Source: Nemophila menziesii
Taxonomy: Eukaryota > Streptophyta > Magnoliopsida > Boraginales > Hydrophyllaceae
Direction: 5' to 3'
DNA length: 64,000 bases
Assembly: GCA_029959085.1 (NCBI GenBank)
Contig: JARWIR010000013.1
Span: 12,029,186-12,093,185, forward strand
Positions 11,661 to 24,945 of the stretch are shown piece by piece (position 1 is the first letter of the stretch; the number at the start of each line of letters is the position of its first letter). The notes under the pieces were generated by a model. That model saw only the letters and a program-made list of their open reading frames with translations. It was not told the origin of the DNA and made no database searches. A program made the position numbers and the translations under genes.

Positions 11661-12329
11661 CTTCTTAGTTATTTGCGTTATTGTGTTTAGTTTAATTATC
11701 TTTAATTTATATTATCTAAATTTCATTTTTATTCCTTTAATATGAAATCCCAACAAATATTTACTATCTTTTATTTTTTGGTTTTACAACGCATTCTAGT
11801 ACAGTTTACTAGAACACACCATGAGAATTAACCTTCATAGTCCTTGTGGAGAGATACTCCCGATACTTACTTTATATTACTTGCCACCGATTTGTACACT
11901 TGCGGGTAGTAGTTTTCTCGAGGGGTCTATTATTTTATCTCACCTTGGAGGACGACACTAACCATATGAACCCTTTAAATTATCATTGTCCTGTTTTGAT
12001 GTATAATCATGAGTTCCTTTATTTCGTATCCTTCTTATAACTCAGTTTGGATATCCCATCTCTATGAAGTTTGATCTTGAAATCTCATTGTATGGTTCCT
12101 AATTATTAATAATATAAAATTCTATTCGCATGCACACAAACTATCTATTTATTAATAACCTCCCTATGAAGGTATGTAATATTAATGGTGTTAGATTTTC
12201 ATATTAATATTTATATAATTTTGTTACACGGGAGGTCCTAAGACCGTGGTAAAAGAATCTAGTGTAGACTCAAAACGTTTTCTAAGTTTGGGCTATATAT
12301 CGTCCTTGGAGACTTCCAACCAAATCTAT
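11661..12329. other. No gene recognised
   Basis: AT-rich intergenic DNA without a convincing ORF or a repeat that can be delimited by eye. Confidence 0.5.
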
Positions 12330-12960
12330 CACCTATAAGAACACCCAAAATCTCGTCAAGTGGGTCGAAACGGAAAATGTCGAGTGAATATGTATTTGCC
12401 GTAGGCCCAACCGAGCTAACTAATCGGCTCACTGGTTAGCCTCTCTCTATATTTTGTTGATCACGAAGGCCATGTTTCTCGTCTGAATAGTTTGGATCCA
12501 TACTATCCAAAACGTTAACGGACCTCTACCATAGTCCACCTAAGAGGCCACCTCAATGGCCTCGATCGAGTCCACCTCCACCCAAAGATATTTGACACCT
12601 AATCTCCCATCCACAAGCCTTCATAAAGTGCCACTACCTCTGTAGTCACCAACGAGTTACAGATAAGTTTCATGGAGCACCCTCGTACCCAACATCCAAT
12701 ATCTCGCAACATCCCACCTGCCCCTCCCACGCCACGTCTTTTATTAGAATTCTATTAGTATTGAGCTTGAGACCACGATTGGGTTTACACCGCCCAATAA
12801 ATTCAACATATTCTCTACGAGTTGATAGCTTTTCGTGCTGAATATACTCCACGCCTTTATGTACTCCACGGCACGGTGTTTGGAATATTATTAAAGATTG
12901 CCTCCTTATGCTCACTCCACACTTTCCTAATCAATGCATCGAAAAAGATATTTTGACGTT
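12330..12960 (-). pseudogene. LINE fragment, RNase H domain
   Basis: The minus-strand translation gives KPNRGLKLNTNRILIKDVA (around 12720-12800), then VEALALYEGL-like and WVEVDSIEAIEVAS segments further left. These match the N-terminal strand, the helix with the catalytic Glu, and the DS/D segment of LINE RNase H. The first catalytic Asp position reads N, and there are stops, so it is a dead copy. GC content is higher than in the flanks. Confidence 0.65.
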
Positions 12961-13682
12961 GATAGTTCTATATTTATATATCTTATTTTTACGTAAAATA
13001 TCTCGGGAGACGTTGATCCCCGAACCCTTGTAAATTTCAAGTTTCCTTTCACTTTAATTTCTATCTATCCATAAATTCACCTAAGTTTCTCCCCCAAAGG
13101 ACGAGTTTAGCTAAACAAATCTAATAAATTTTATCATATGGGGTTAGAGAAGAAAAACTTTTCCCTTGTTGATTGTTTGGCAGGCATTTAAGTCGTCGCG
13201 GAAAATCAAGAAGCACATGAAAAAAGAATAATGAAAGATCTATACAACTATTTTGTGGTCAACTGACAACTTTAATTATCCGATAGGTAGATATATAGAG
13301 ATATATATGAAGAACAGGACATGAACATGATAATGCTTATCTGAATATGATCTTCAGTCGGCAGCTCCGACTTGATAATTAATGCTTATTTACTCAATTT
13401 TCTTCATTATAAAAGCTTATATAGGTATCAGGCTTTAAAGTAGCACGCTGGCCCCGAGTTGGTAATGGCGGCTTTCTTGTCCTCATCGATCACACACTTC
13501 CGCACGGTACATACAGTTACTTATAGTCATACATGCATGCCCATATGTACATAGTAATACCAAACAAGAATGTGTTATTGAGCCTAATGTTTCAGAAATG
13601 ATACGGATTAATCATTAATTTTTTTTCAAGTATTAATTTGATTAATTACTCCGTCAGAAAAGTATAATTTATATAATTAAAA
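12961..13682. other. No gene recognised
   Basis: Intergenic DNA with no ORF above background and no clear repeat. Confidence 0.5.
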
Positions 13683-13690
13683 CCTCTCTC

Positions 13691-14248
13691 TAGGACTGCA
13701 AATGAACCAAGCCGCTCGCGAGCAGCTCGAGCTCGGCTCGGAGAAAAGCTCGTTCGAGATCGGCTCGAATGTAAACAAGCTCAAGCTCAAGCTCCATTTT
13801 AAGCTCGATACGTAAACGAGCCTGCTCGAGCTCGGCTCGTGAGCTCGTTTAAAATTATGAATTATAAATAAAAATAAATTTTCTACTTATAAATATATTA
13901 TTAAACCTTCAATATCTAATTGGATATTTTTAATTTCTTTAGATATTTATTTTTCATTAGTATTATGTTTCATATTTTCATACCACACACTCATGAAAGT
14001 CTCATTTCAACCATAAAAAACAAATTGTTCATGAGCAACTCGTGCTCGACTTTGAAAAAGATTGTTCAATAAGTTAAACAAACAAGTTCTAACATTTCTG
14101 ATTTGGATGATTGGAAGCTCGGGCTCGGCTCGTTTAAATTTGAGCTCGGTTCGGTTCGGCTCGTTTAAATTTGAGCTCGGCTCGAGAAATAAACAAACCA
14201 AGCATGTACATCTAGTATTCGGCTCGGCTCGGCTCGTTTGCAGTCCTA
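13691..14248. mobile_element. hAT-type MITE, 558 bp, 8-bp TSD
   Basis: It is bounded by inverted ends TAGGACTGCAAATGA and TCGTTTGCAGTCCTA. The 8-bp duplication CCTCTCTC is at 13683-13690 and 14249-14256. The subterminal parts are full of GCTCGGCTCG-type repeats in opposite orientation on the two sides, as is common in hAT elements. The middle is AT-rich and non-coding; ORFs at 14007-14264 and 14062-14277 are read-through of these repeats. Confidence 0.88.
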
Positions 14249-14551
14249 CCTCTCTCTCTCCCAAAACTAATTCATAAAACTATTCCTCTTTAACATAATG
14301 ATTATCATTCGTTAGTTGTACATATTCAAATTGAATTATTGAATTATTGAATTATTGGGTTGTCTTCTTGCTTAAAGAAAAATGTAATCACATAATCGTA
14401 CAACAACGTACTAGAGATTTGCTTTTCTAATTGGGGTAAAAGTCTCAAATTACCTTTAATCTTCATTTTCCTAATAACATTTTCTCTCATTTTATCTTTT
14501 TATAATATGCTTTTTTAGTCCATTTGTATTACCATTCACCATTATCACTAT

Positions 14552-14863
14552 CACTATACCAATAGTATTATTAGAGGGGATATATATTGCGCCAACATTA
14601 AAATGACCTCTAGTGATATTTTTTACCACAACATTTATTACGACAACACCAAAATAGCCTCTAATTATATTTTTAACAACAATATTTGCTGCTAAAGATA
14701 AAGTCAATAGAGGCAAAAATAAATAATTTGCTACAAAAAATGTCTTCAAACTTATCGCGGCAAACAAATAGCGGTGACGTTTGCCGCTGATACCTATTAA
14801 CAGCAAAATCGAAACTTTTAGTGATAAATTATTTTGCCGCTAAAGATAACATTTCTTGTAGTG
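14552..14863. mobile_element. CACTA-type MITE, 312 bp
   Basis: It begins CACTATACCAATAG and ends ATTTCTTGTAGTG, the reverse of CACTACAAGAAAT. The 3-bp TSD TAT lies on each side (14549-14551, 14864-14866). CACTA ends and a 3-bp TSD define the superfamily. The interior holds imperfect GCGGCAAA and GCCGCTAAAGATAA motifs and no transposase. Confidence 0.75.
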
Positions 14864-14866
14864 TAT

Positions 14867-15584
14867 AGTCACCTCCATTAAGTCAACTAATAGTCAAACC
14901 TTGTGACCCACCAGCTAAGATGTCACATAAGCTTCTCATCCCATTTATTTAACGGAAAAAAAGTTATAGTGGTCTTAGTTTTTTTATGTGTTACAAACAA
15001 AAATCAATTAGTAATTATATAGTCATAGACTAAGGAAATAAGGGAGAAATTAGTTAAAATAGAAAGATAAGAAAGCTCTTCTTTTTTACGTTAATTTTTC
15101 TTGCCCACGTGTTATTTTCTAATCTTCTTTCTTTTGTTGATCAAAAAGACCACAACTGTACTTATTTTTAACCGATATCACTCGGTTTACATCAATGTTA
15201 TCATTCTCACTCTATACATCATTGTTCCTCTTACACGGGAAAAAAGAAGCAACGAGAGCAAGCATTTTATGCATTGAAGTTTCATTCTTATACGGTAAAA
15301 AACTATAAAAATTATATAAATGTAACAAATATGTTACATGGGAGTAGGTTTGAACTTTGGGAGAATAAGTGGTGTGTAGAACGTGAGATCTGAGCTAGTT
15401 GAAGAACCATTTAATGAATGTTATAGAGGTGAAAAACTAGCAAATTGCATAGTTAGAAAAAGTATTAAGCAGTTCTTTTATAAGCCTGTTGTTGCCTTTT
15501 AGCTTGCTAAAATTATTAATTGGTATATGTTTCTTAGACCTTTCTAGCCTCTGTATCTTTTTCTTTGTAGCCACGTTATAAGCC
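14867..15584. other. No gene recognised
   Basis: AT-rich DNA without clear ORFs or repeat boundaries. Confidence 0.5.
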
Positions 15585-15918
15585 TACCCCCTAGATTATA
15601 GGACTTTTCCATATGACTTGAACTTTAATCGCAATGATAAGTCATTCGTCTTTAGAGCTTGAGTTTAGGGTGGTGGGTACGATTATTAGATGCACTTTGG
15701 GTGGGTTTTTGAGCTTTTATTTGTATGCACTATGTTAGTAATGCACCTTTTTACCCCCTAGATTATAGGACTTTTCCATATGACTTGAACTTTAATCGCA
15801 ATGATAAGTCATTCGTCTTTAGAGCTTGAGTTTAGGGTGGTGGGTACGATTATTAGATGCACTTTGGGTGGGTTTTTGAGCTTTTATTTGTATGCACTAT
15901 GTTAGTAATGCACCTTTT
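15585..15918. repeat. Perfect 167-bp tandem duplication
   Basis: Copy 1 is 15585-15751 and copy 2 is 15752-15918. Both start TACCCCCTAGATTATAGG and end GTAATGCACCTTTT. I see no difference between them. Non-coding. Confidence 0.93.
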
Positions 15919-16995
15919 ATTGTAACCATTTGTTGGCCTCTATTGAAAAAATGTTGAAAAATATTGTGAAAATTAAAAAAGAAAGAGAAATAAGTAGCAT
16001 GACATCTCACATCAAAAAGAGTGTTATAACTATCTTACAAAAAAGAATATGAAAAAATGAATGAAATAAAAAGAACCCACAAAGTGGAATTTATTATGTA
16101 ATTATTGTGAATTGTTATGATGACTACTGGGATGCTAATTAAGCAAATCAATTGGGTTAAGTGAGAACATCTTTGAGTATAGACTCAAGCTCTAGTCGAT
16201 TCGTTGATGGCTAGTGAGGAGAGAGCCAAAAACTCACTTCACAATTATCCAAATATACTTATCTGCCGTCCCTAAGCTAACATTGCAACCTTAAAGACCT
16301 TATGATTTTTAACCATGTGATCTAGAAATGATTGAGTTAATCGGGAGTAGTTTAGTTGACCATCAGATACTATGTTAGGATCGAGGAACACCCTATAGCC
16401 ACCATATCGGACTAAGAGAAAATCCTATCCTTCTTGCATTGCGAAGCTAATCTAATCTTAAAATTATATTGTGTTAATTGTTTGTATAAAAATGTATGTA
16501 TGAATTAATTTGTAGATATTATACATGAAACTTGCTAGATAGTTGCTTTGGGGTCATTCTTTATACTATATGAAAAAATAATATTAATTAAATTTGGGAC
16601 ATAAATTAATTATAAAAAGGGGTAGTAGAAAGTTAAATAGGTGATTACTCGGAGAAAATTGAAACCCTAATATGCTAAAGGGTGATCATCATGTAAATAA
16701 TTTATTTTATAAGGAAAGTCAAAGCTTATTAACCAAAGGCCCATGTGATGATCAAGGTTTTACACAGACAAATAATAACATATTTACCCTATAATACAAA
16801 AATGACAAACTTTTTACATAGAAACCCAATTATCTTTAACAAACTTAGTGAAACATAATTAGATTACCTTGAAATCACAAATATGATTGGGTTGTTCATG
16901 TTTCTTCACTCTTCTCTCTAGAAAATAAGCAAGCTTCTTTTTTCAGCTGGTTTCAAAATTTAATTGCAACAATTTTGAATTGTTTGATGTAAATA

Positions 16996-17027
<32 letters not shown>

Positions 17028-17784
17028 GTGATAATAAGAGAGGTGATAATACGGGTAATTGATCTGTTTTTAGTCGGCATTCATAAGGGTAAATAAGTAA
17101 ACTCACCTCCCTTTATTAAGTAACCAGGCCTTTTAATAAATATTTTTTTGGGGCCTTATAAAATATGATTTTTGGTTTTTGGGTCTCTATATGTATATTC
17201 CTCTTATATAAAGAGGAAAACGTGTGTATAGCCTAACCTAATGCAATTAGGTGATATATAAATTATAAGAAAAATAAATCAAATCTTTTTTTGAATGTAT
17301 AATCATAATTTTTATCGACGTAAATATTACTTAGTGGTCTAATGATATCGAATCGTACAAAAGGGTGATATGGAGAAGTTCATATAGAGAGGATTCAGTG
17401 AGTATCCTACGGAAAAGAAAAAGACAATGATAGATTTTGGTCAACTTATACATAGGTTCAACTAGTGAGAAATTGACTTAATTAGAGGAGATAATTATCA
17501 CTCATGCCATTACAAGATAAGAGTTAATGGAGAAGCAAACATGGCTGAAAGTGGAGTTGTGAGATAGAGATATAAAATCACCAATTAGAAAGGAGGGTTT
17601 AAATAGCATAATAATGGAATACGAGAGATAATCATAGGAAATAAGGGTAAAAGAGTCACATCTCACGCAAAGACTCAATGCCCGACTATATCGAGGATAA
17701 CAAAGGTACAACGAGGCAAGATGATAAGGAACACAGATATAACAACGTAGACACCATCTTACGAGAACAGGCACATTGGGGATC
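15919..17784. other. No gene recognised; contains a GA microsatellite
   Basis: Intergenic DNA with a (GA)n run at about 17001-17028. No convincing coding region was found. Short ORFs near 17502-17887 have no motif. Confidence 0.5.
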
Positions 17785-20700
17785 CTGTTTTTTTTTTTGT
17801 CAAGGAAGCATTTTATTCAGAAAGAAAGGAAGAACAAAGGGAGTTAACCAATACCTGAAAGATCATACAACTCTCCTAGATTACTAATCAAGACAGTGTA
17901 GGGACCGTAGACCAGTAATCTGGGAGAAGATTACATATGAAGCTCTTATCTAGAATATCAGCCTCTAAATCTCTAATCCTATAAACATGCCTAATATAGA
18001 TAAACGGTCTAGATCTAGTCAACTATTTAATCCTACATTAGGGGATGATCTCTACAGTTAGATACAGATGCAAAAGAAATCCCTTGGGGATCCCAAGGCA
18101 GTCTGTGTGAATCACAACCACTCTGTCATTAAAAGCTTCTGCCTCTAAACAATCCTTAAACACCACTTATGCTTCTCCCTCCATTATATCACATCACCAA
18201 GTAACCTCCCCATCACAAAAGGTGAGGGTATCATTGTCGTCTTTCATAATGATAGAAATATCTGTATGCTTATGTCTGAAGAAAATAAGGCATCACAGTA
18301 GATGTTCAAATCTGCAAAGGAGTTGGAAGAAGTTCCTGCTATTGCTACATGTTGGCCCTTATTTGGCGGGGCTGATTTTCAGAAAATATCCCAATCCACT
18401 TCAAATATCTCTCCCGTTGAGTTATTAATCAGGATGCTTACTACTTTAGAATTCTACAATGTGCCTTCAAACAAGCACTTTATTCTAGCAATCCAAATAT
18501 TCAAGATCGAAACCGTAACCCAAATTGTGAGAGTTTTCCTATCTGATTCACAATCGTCCACACTCTCAATCGAATGGTTACAAAAGCCGCACCTCGAGGA
18601 AGGGGTACACTTTCCCTTGAAAAGACTGACTTCAAAAGGAATGGAATTGTTAGAGCATTTCCAAATAAAGACTCGAATCTTAGTCAGTGTTTTTGCATGA
18701 CAGAAAATCTTTTATAATGAAGTGTTAAAAGAATATTCGGAGGAGTAGGCAATGGTAGACCTTTGAGGTTTTAGAGAGGGAATAGCATGATAGCCCGTTT
18801 TAGTGATGTAGTCTCCACTAGGAGCGTGAGGCCAAATTATTTTGTCTTCTTCATCGGTATCATTAAGTGGGATGCACTTAATATTCTCGGCAATGCTTGG
18901 GTGAAAAATCAAGGAGACCATCTCCAGATTCTATCTTCTACCCTCATGGAGGATAAGTTCTTGCACTTTAGTGACTAACACATTTTCTAGACAAGAGAAG
19001 GTGATGTGTGTCAGAAGCCACTTGTTGTTTCAGATATCCGTATTGGCCCAATTCTCAATTAAGAATATTTCTACCTTCCAGCATACTTGTCATAACCCAT
19101 GACTTGACCTTTTTGAAGTGATTTTGGAAGTAAAATCCTTTAAAAAAATTATACACAAGAGAGATTAGGTTGTTGAGAACTCTCCAAGTCGTAGCCGTAA
19201 GTAGAGCAAGATTCATTGCCTCAAAATCTCTGAAACCTTAGCCTCCTTGTACTTTGTCTTTAGTAATTTTCTCCCAAACTTTCCAATGAGTTTGTTTTTG
19301 GGCTTCTGATCCCCACCCAAAATGTGAAACCATTTGCAAGAGGTCTTTTCAGAAGGTTTTTGGGAATTTAAGGATCAATATAGAGTAGTTTGGAATGACT
19401 TGGAGCACCGAATTGATAAGAACTCCCTTACCTCCATTTAAAAGAGTTCTATTGAGCAGACGATCTTTGAGCCAATAAAATCTCCCAATTTTTCTTCTAT
19501 TATGATTCATAGGAATGCCCAGATATCTTCCTATCGAATCTGAACTCTGGATCCCTAAAGAGTTAACTATTAAATACATTATTATACCATAATATATTAC
19601 CATATTAGACTAGTTTATTTCTGTATTATATTTTTTTCCTATTTAGCATACTTTTACCTTTCTTTTCACTAAGTAGTTATACCTATATATATATATATGG
19701 TCTTATTCTATTGTATTAGACATCAACTCAATTCATAATGTAGTCTCTAGTATTCTTTTGTTCTTCCGCCTTTATGGCTCTTTCATTATGAATATATTAT
19801 ATCCTTTTCTATTTTCTCTCTTACACTTATTCATATATCTCACATGGTATCGGAGACGCAATCCAAATTGGTTTCTCATGATCGTTTTGTTCGCTTTTGC
19901 AATTCATTAATCTACATCTTCCATGTCACTCCTTCATTCTTGTTTCAATTGCTTCCGCGCAAACAAAAAAAACTTTACTCTTATTTCGCTCATAGGAATC
20001 GCAATCTTATTCCTCTTGTAGGAATCTAAACCTTATTCATCTAATAGAGATCGAAATATTAATCATCTCGTAGGTTTCTTCATCTCGTTAGTCCATTCAA
20101 GTGTCTCGTCTCGTTAGGCCATATAATGGTATCATCTCGTTAGGCCATTCAATGGTCTCATCTCGTTAGGCCATATAATGGTCTCATCTCCTTAGACCTT
20201 TCAATGGTCTCATCTTGGTAATTTAATCAACACTTGGTTTTTGGTTCACGTTTCTCAACGCTCACCTCATCGCTCCATCTTACCACCACACGACCATATC
20301 ATCATTTTCACCATATCGCTTCTCCATCAACAACGCTCAAGACACGTCATCAACAGTCCATATTTCAAACTCATGTTACTCTATCTCCGAGCTACTTGAG
20401 TTTGAGGGGGATTTTAACTATATTATTACCTTTTAGACTAGTTTATTTTCATATTATATTTATTTCCTATTAAGCATAGTTTTATCTTTCTTGTTCACCA
20501 AGTAGTTAGACCTATATGTTTATAGTCTCACTGCATTGTATTAGACATCAACTCAATTCACAATGTAGTATCTAGTATTCTGTTGTTCTCCCACCCTTAT
20601 GGATCTATCATTTATCAATATATTATTTTCCTTTTCTCTTTTCTCTTTTCTCGTTTCTCACTTCCACTTATTTAAATATCTCACATTAACAACATGATTA

Positions 20701-21230
20701 ATCCATTCCAACGGGATGCCTTAGTTGAAGGAGATGCTAGATTTATTAAGATTAGCTCTTTGACCTAAATCCATACAATATCTTTCAATCACCCTCTTAA
20801 AGACCAAATTTCCTCCTCCTTGAGAGAAATAATGAAGAGAGAGTTATATGTAAAGAGAAGATGCGAGAGCGTCAGACATCTACTAGCCAAATTAATTCCA
20901 TTAGTATTGCTTTCACGTATTTCAATGTTAATAAGACTGACAAAAGAACCGGTAATAAGCTAAAATAGAAATGATGAAAACATGTCTCCCTATCTAATGT
21001 CACTAGAAGGAGTAATGGTATTGATGATCTCTTCATCAACTTCCAATTGATAATTTACTTGGCGACACACATTTGAGAATCAATTAATTGATATGGTTTT
21101 ATGCATCACATTATATACAAGATATTTGAGTTACTTGAGCTCTTGCATTAGCATTTTCCATGATACTTTATGATCAATCATCTTTACTCTATCATCATAT
21201 TGCTAAAATAAGAACAAACTCTATTCTGCC
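17785..21230 (-). pseudogene. 5'-truncated LINE (RT, zf-RVT), split by an LTR element
   Basis: Minus strand. The tail is the T-run near 17788-17799. Going right: WPHAPSGDYITKTGYHAIP (zf-RVT, about 18800-18870), a GGKGVLINSVLQVIPNY block (RT thumb, 19349-19603), then after the inserted element corrupted DDSLF (about 20845) and GLRQGDPLSP (about 20980-21010) traces, and DHKVSWKMLMQEL (about 21140-21180, the AYDRVSW region). It stops there, so the copy is 5'-truncated within RT. Stops and frameshifts are common. Confidence 0.75.
19568..20685 (+). mobile_element. TRIM-like non-autonomous Copia-type LTR element, 1.1 kb
   Basis: Two LTRs share AGACTAGTTTATTT, CATCAACTCAATTCA and TATCTCACA. The 5' LTR is 19568-19844 and the 3' LTR about 20414-20685. 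A primer-binding site TGGTATCGGAG follows the 5' LTR directly (19845), as in Copia elements primed by initiator tRNA-Met. A TTTGAGGGGG purine tract (20401-20410) precedes the 3' LTR. The 5-bp TTAAC flanks both ends (19563-19567, 20686-20690). The roughly 560-bp interior has no gag or pol and holds a 26-bp tandem repeat (TCATCTCGTTAGGCCAT..., about 20075-20215). It is inserted in the LINE at 17785-21230. Confidence 0.8.
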
Positions 21231-21469
21231 TTTAACTTTTGGTTTCTTTTAATTCTTCTATACTGATAAGATTTGCTCTATTATGCTTCCAGATAAAGGT
21301 TTTGATCTATTATGTGTTATTTTTAATGATATATGCACGAGGTTGAATCCTAAAAAGCCTTCATTTACTCCAAATAAAGGAAAAACTAGTCTCATCATGT
21401 TTGTTGATTTGTAAGGTATCTCTTTTTTCTTAAAATTGACTGGGTAATGGATTAAAAGCACTTGAAAAA

Positions 21470-22125
21470 AATTAGTAGTAGTAGGTGGTGGTGGTTGTGG
21501 TTGTGGTTGTAGTTGTTGTTGTGGTACTGGTGGTGGTTGTGGTGGTGGTTGAGGTTGTAGTGGTGGTGGTGGTTGTGGTAATGGTAATAGGGTGGTGGTG
21601 GTGGTTGTGGGGGTGGTGGGTGGTAGTGGCGGTGGTGGTGGTGGTAGTATATATGTAGTAATTATAGCAATTTTAACTATTTAAGACATAAAATTCATCT
21701 AACAACACTATAATAAATATAAAAATACTAAAAATTGAGTTATAATATCAATTAAAGTCTCGAGAATAAGAATAATAACAAGAAGGCCTATACGGGCATA
21801 TTTTGTCATTAATCGGCGTCTAGGCGGCTATTTTTTTGTCATTAATCGGCGCTTAAACGATTTAGGCTCCTATTCCACTGCGACTAAGGCGCTAGGCAAA
21901 GATGCCTAGAATTTTAACTTGGTGTAAGCGGCTGAGGTGGGAGTTGACGCCTAGGCGGGGAGATCAACAACATAGGCTGGTGGTGGTTGAGGTTGAGGTC
22001 GTAGCGGTGGTGGCGGTTGTGGTGGTAGTAGGGTGGTGGTGGTGGTTGTAGCGGTGGTGGGTGGTGGTGATGGTAGTGGTAGTGGTGGTGGTGGGGTAGT
22101 GGTGGTGGTGATGGTGATGGTAGGA
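21470..22125. repeat. Two GGT-rich microsatellite arrays around a short repeat-bearing spacer
   Basis: GGT/TGG arrays lie at about 21478-21655 and 21975-22125. The spacer has a duplicated TTTGTCATTAATCGGCG (about 21807 and 21836) and CGCCTAGGCGG-type palindromic bits like those of the MITE at 37319-37837. Not coding. Confidence 0.7.
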
Positions 22126-22129
22126 AGTT

Positions 22130-23763
22130 GGAATATAATGGTGGAAAATTTACATAATAAATAATAAAGTAATTAAAAAAATTATGTTAAGATATTTTTA
22201 TTAAGAAATGATTTTAATAACTAATTTTATTAAATAAGTTTTTTAATTGAATATTTTTAATTAAATATTTTTAATTAATGGCTCACTTGAAAATATTAGA
22301 ATTTGGAAACTACCCAACCATAATTATTCATCCACAATTAGTATGTGGTAAATTCATGAGCATCCAAACCTAGTAAAAGATGGGAGTAAGAAAAAAAATG
22401 AATAATGTCTTTTATTTTATTTTTGGTTGGAATAATGTATATGGTCCTCGATGCTTTAACATAATAATGTGCCTAGGAAATTGACTATTGGCTACCATTG
22501 ATAATGATTGATCGATCAAAAGGGAGAAAAATTAAAAAAGTCCATTGAGATTATTTTGTGGTTGAGATGAGTAATAAGTTAATAATATCAAGATCCAATG
22601 ATATTAGATTTTGAGGCAATCTACCGTATCAAGTATTTTCCAGCTGGCATGTGAAGAATGAGGATCTCATCAAAAGTGAATGAATTATTGGAAACGGAAA
22701 TTAAAGAATCAATATCTAGGATTGTTGGACTGGAGCAAGAGAATTGGACCTTGACTCGACTTCTTGTTTAGTGACCCCAAAAATAGTATATAACATTAGC
22801 CACGTTAACCCCTTAATATTTTTTTAAGCCTTAACAAAGGTAAATAAGGTAAAATGAGAGGATAAAGTTTGAATTCCTTCTCTAAATATAGGCAACCTAG
22901 TTAAAGTTAATTAAAAATATACATAAAAAGTCAAGTATGTTTTCTATCGAATTAGTAGTGGTGTGAAAAAATTGGCATAGACATTAATATAAAAAGAAAA
23001 ATATTAGGCACCCTAATCACAATATACGGTCTATGATGGTATTTAGAATTTTTTTCCAATAAAAGAAGTTTTCTGTTTTTCTTTTGTTTTAAGAAAATGA
23101 GATTATAATAGAATAAATTTTAACAAAAGCCATAAACAATGGTTTAAAATTTAGATATATACATCTAGGGGTGGAAATCGGCCAGATCGGAAAATAGCTT
23201 GTTCGGAAATTTTTAGTTTTTTTTTTTCAAAAGAGCAAAATTCAATCTAATTCTAATCCAAAAAAAAACGGAAATCAAAATTTCATTCTGATTTCGAAAC
23301 ACCCGGAAATTTTTGGAATTTCGGAATTTTCAGAAATCCTATATTTTATGAGTTTAAATTTTTTTAGAAAGCTTTGGTACATTTTTTTCAGAAATTTAGG
23401 AAAGTTCGAAAATTTATATCCATTACCATTCATAAAAGTTAAGATTAAAAAGTTGGTAAAGTTCAAAAAAGAATAAAGTATATATATACAAGGGAAACTT
23501 TTAAACATGAAAAACATTATTCTAAGTTTCCACTAAACCTTTAAATTCAGTATGATGTAAATTAGTTAATAATATTATTAAAACTGAAATTCTAATAATA
23601 CTAAATATTTAAATACTCAAATCTTCATTAGGTAAGATTCATTATCTAAAGTTTAATGATTCGAGACTTTTATTTTTAAAACAATTTATTAGCAAAAACT
23701 TCATTTTCCTGCAATAATGTCCAAACACCTACATGCAAAATAAACAAATAGTGGTACATATTA
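22130..23763. other. No gene recognised
   Basis: AT-rich DNA. TAGGGGTGGAAATCGG at about 23166 resembles a hAT MITE end, but no partner end was found. The ORF at 23275-23517 is low-complexity. Confidence 0.45.
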
Positions 23764-23965
23764 CTAGGGCTGCACACACGGGACCCGAACCCGCCAAACC
23801 GATTTATTCGACCCAAAATTGGCCCGAAAAAATCCAAACCGATCCCCACACGAGCCCATTGGGCCAAAAGAATAAATTATTTGGGTATTGGGTCGGTTGA
23901 TGGGTTTGGCTTTGCCAAACTCGCGCTAAACCGTACCCGGCCCGTTATTACCTTTTATATATATA
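23764..23965. mobile_element. hAT-MITE remnant (one end)
   Basis: It starts TAGGGCTGCACACACGGG and carries ACCCGAACCCG / GGGTCGG subterminal repeats, in the style of plant hAT MITEs. A matching right end and TSD were not found. A TA microsatellite follows (about 23957-23974). Confidence 0.4.
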
Positions 23966-24049
23966 TATATATAATATAAACAAATTATATAAAAATAATA
24001 CACATATGTTGAGCGTATTGTATACGCTTTGTGAGTCCGACCTTTAGTT

Positions 24050-24420
24050 TTGCCCTTTCGTTACGCGAAAAGTAATCTTCGTAGTTCTCTCACCCAATTC
24101 ACATCACTCTCTCTCACCTTCTCTCTGATTTCTCTCGAAAACCCTAAACCATAGCCCTGCTATTCTCCTTACCCGTCTAATCTTGACGGCGTTTTGAGCG
24201 ATATTGTACACCGCATTAATATCTTCTCACCTATTTTTATGGGTCGCATTTATTGCTTTGATAAAGCTCGTCATTTGGGTTCTGGGTTTAATCATCTAAC
24301 CATGGTTAGAGATTTAGTTCGTGGGTTGGAGGATGACGAAGCCTATATATGGCACAGTGGTGACTTATTATCCATTAAAAGACCCTTTCGAAACCCTAAG
24401 GTTTGTGTTTTGATTTTTTG
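24050..24420 (+). pseudogene. Possible 5' gene fragment (leader and first exon), function unknown
   Basis: A CT-rich stretch with TCTCTC runs and GAAAACCCTAAACC (24090-24150) looks like a plant 5' leader. An ATG at 24239 opens a frame with IYCFDKARHLGSGFNHLTM and WHSGDLLSIKRPFRNPK, and the frame is also open upstream to about 24167. It ends at AAG/GTTTGTG (about 24400), a plausible splice donor, followed by more than 500 bp of intron-like T-rich DNA. I do not recognise the protein and found no second exon. It could be a fragment or the first exon of an unrecognised gene. Confidence 0.35.
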
Positions 24421-24945
24421 TAATTTTGATTGAATTTTAATTGATTGTTTGTGTATTTGTTATGGTTTAGTAACAAATAATTGGTTTATTGAAGGATTAT
24501 CTGGTATTCCAATTCATTACTCGAAACTGATTTGAGATTCTAAGTGTTTTTTTATTAATCTTTACGGAATTTGTGATGAGTTATAATTTCATTTGATAAT
24601 TGATATTGGGCTATTGGCTAATAGATTGTTTACCTTGTTTATTTTCATGGTCTCTCTATTGTTCACTTGATGTTGGTATTGGACGTGTTCTTGCTCTGTT
24701 ACTCAACTTAAAGGTAATAACTACTAAGCTTGCTTGTTTTCAGATTAATGTTGTGTACTTAGTTTTCGTTTGAGGTTGAATATTGGCTAATAGAATGCTC
24801 CCTTGATTTACTTGCATGATCTCGCAATTGTTGTTGATCTTAATGGAATTGATCTGGATTTGATGGTTTAAAGCTTGATTTGTTACTCCATTTACATTTT
24901 ACAGGTAATTACGTATTACTTACCTTTCTTGCACTAAGTTTATTT

